40,740 nt of DNA from a bacterium. Lineage in GTDB: Bacteria > Chloroflexota > Dormibacteria > Aeolococcales > Bog-877. Below, piece after piece: positions 39,487 through 40,740 of the stretch (the first letter of the stretch is position 1; each line of letters begins with the position of its first letter). Made by a program: the position numbers and the translations under genes. The notes beneath the pieces were generated by a model that searched no databases, was not told the origin of the DNA, and worked only from the letters and a program-made list of their open reading frames with translations. The DNA lies in NCBI GenBank assembly GCA_021827985.1, contig JAKATL010000021.1, positions 1 to 40,740 of the forward strand, given 5' to 3'.

Positions 39487-40740
39487 GTCAGACCACCTCC
39501 TCCGGGGCACCGCCTCCCGCTGGGCTCAGTGAGAGGCGTGCCCCTCAGGATCCAGCGCTCCTGGTACCACTCGGTTTCCAACCGTTCCTGCTGAGTGCCC
39601 ATAAGCGACACCCGGTCGGGACGAGCGGTCCTTCCCGACCTGGACTCTGCCAAGCAAGCCGTCGCCGTTTCGGGTCTTGCGCCACGTGGGTGGTTGCCCT
39701 GACGCCTTCGGAGCTTGGGCTGGCCCTGGCACCCGGTACCGGTCATGGCGACGCCTGCCCCGTGGTAGCTCTCCACGTCAGCGGGCAGAGCCGCCGCTTC
39801 GATCCTCCGGTCGGATGTGGTCACACCTGGACTTGCCGGTGGTCTGCGCCGGGCGGAGTGCCCGAGTGCCCTTCTACCGAGCACCACGGCCGCGGCCGTG
39901 TGCCCGGATACCTGCTGATGCTGGGCCCAGAGGGGAGCCAGCCAGTGCTGCCTGCCCCAGATCGAGGAGTAAGCGACGGGGACTCCAACCACCGCGATGC
40001 CCCGCCTGGAGGCCATCGCCACCAATCGATCCCGGAACTTGGCGGTCGGCATCCCCGAGACCACCTTGCGGAACCAGCGGCGGGAGCCGTATTGCTCCCG
40101 GCCGGTCGAGCGCATCTCCGAGAAGCCGAGGTCCTCAATGGTGATGGACCTGGCGCCTCCCGCCTCGGCCAGCTCCAGAAGGTCGGTGATCGCCTGGCGC
40201 AGGTGCCCGTCCCTGGTCGAGGCGGACAGCTCCTCGGTCACCAGTGCGACGTGAGGCAGCCGGCCCACCGGTTGCCGAAGCGGTCGAGCAGGGCGGGAGC
40301 GAGGAAGCCATGGTTGTGGTCCACCGCCAGGGTGCGTGCGGCCGGGTCAGAGAGCAGATCCTGGTAGGCCGGGACCCGGGGAGGGGAGGTCGGGGTGAAG
40401 CTGGCATCGATGTAGAACCGGCTCTGGGCCTGGTCGAAGGAGGTGGCGTGGGCGACCGCCCGGTCAGCCTCGACCTGGGCCAGCCACTCCGCCTGGCAAT
40501 ACGAGAAGCGAACCTTAGCCTGAAAGCGGTACCGGGTGAGTCCCCCTCTGGTCAAGTTGGCCAGCCGGGCCAGCGGCTCGGGCAGGTCCACCTCCAGAAC
40601 CCCTTCGGGGCTGGACCCGGATGGTCTCGTTGCCCAAGCTCTTCCCGGACTCGCCGTTGGCGGTGATCCACCACCTCGAGGCATCCCATAGCTCTCGCCA
40701 CTGCTCCCTGGTCATTCCGGCCTGGTCCAGGTGCAGGCGG
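39483..40740 (-). pseudogene. TnpB-related gene (IS200/IS605-type accessory), frameshifted and partial
   Basis: The gene enters from beyond the right edge and runs on the - strand to 39483. Reading across frames: HLDQAGMTREQWRELWDAS...GNETIRV, then PEPLARLANLTRGG...TLAVDHNHGFLAPALLDRFGN, then ITIEDLGF, FRDRLVAMASRRGIAVVGVPVAYSSIWGRQHW and AAAVVLGRRALGHSARRR. This is the TnpB-related family with RuvC-I (AVDHN) and RuvC-II (IEDL). It is broken by a frameshift near 40580-40620 and an opposite one near 40265, which restores the frame. Two errors that cancel suggest either true decay or sequencing error. No TnpA or transposon end was found. Confidence 0.82.

Noticed and set aside
1..40740. CRISPR array, tRNA, rRNA and integrase/att sites
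   Set aside because: No regularly spaced repeats, no tRNA-like GTTCRANNC arm with a matching acceptor, no rRNA stretch and no tyrosine or serine recombinase reading frame were seen by eye.

Overview
The window is very GC-rich (mostly around 70%), densely coded and almost entirely on the + strand, with GTG and TTG starts common. No rRNA, tRNA or taxon-defining marker is present, so the host stays an inference. A high-GC lineage such as Actinomycetota or Chloroflexota/Dormibacterota fits best. Reasons: a TIGR03843/SCO1664-type protein, a luciferase-like (LLM) oxidoreductase of the F420 type, and many transcription units whose -10 box (TANNNT) sits only 6-9 nt before the start codon, the layout of leaderless transcripts.

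Region 1 (94-12467) is a surface polysaccharide locus. It holds a membrane glycosyltransferase, trpS (an unrelated housekeeping gene), an O-antigen-ligase/polymerase-like protein, a Wzx-like flippase, a polyprenyl-phosphate sugar-1-phosphate transferase, a dTDP-rhamnose-type set (rmlA, rmlC-like, rmlB, rmlD) and two GT2 glycosyltransferases. On the opposite strand follows a site-2 (M50) protease with a CBS region, then an LLM oxidoreductase.

Region 2 (14923-22737) joins cell-envelope and one-carbon metabolism: a PAP2 phosphatase that could recycle undecaprenyl pyrophosphate; apt-ahcY-metK, the SAM/SAH/adenine loop; and a GDP-mannose set (mannose-1-phosphate guanylyltransferase, phosphohexomutase, phosphomannose-isomerase-type cupin). 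A membrane protein of unknown role closes it.

Region 3 (22757-29818) is a tight catabolic operon (class III aminotransferase, aldehyde dehydrogenase, acyl-CoA dehydrogenase, an alpha/beta hydrolase with a cysteine nucleophile, 2'-5' RNA ligase ThpR). It runs into a convergent SCO1664-type kinase-like gene; a DedA protein follows.

Region 4 (29834-32666) holds a 14-TM-type MFS exporter fused to a cytidylate-kinase-like domain, overlapping a MerR regulator. This is the most unusual gene architecture in the window.

Region 5 (about 32667-40740) looks like an accessory island. After about 590 bp of gene-poor, lower-GC sequence comes a PadR gene with a near-perfect promoter and an operator-like palindrome, two small proteins (a CxCxCxC coiled-coil protein and a SHOCT protein), and a sulfur/redox module: two ArsR-rhodanese fusion regulators flanking a DsrE-like protein and a sulfide:quinone-oxidoreductase-like flavoprotein, then an MFS transporter and a small DUF2180-like zinc protein. 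It ends with a frameshifted TnpB-related gene on the - strand that runs off the window.
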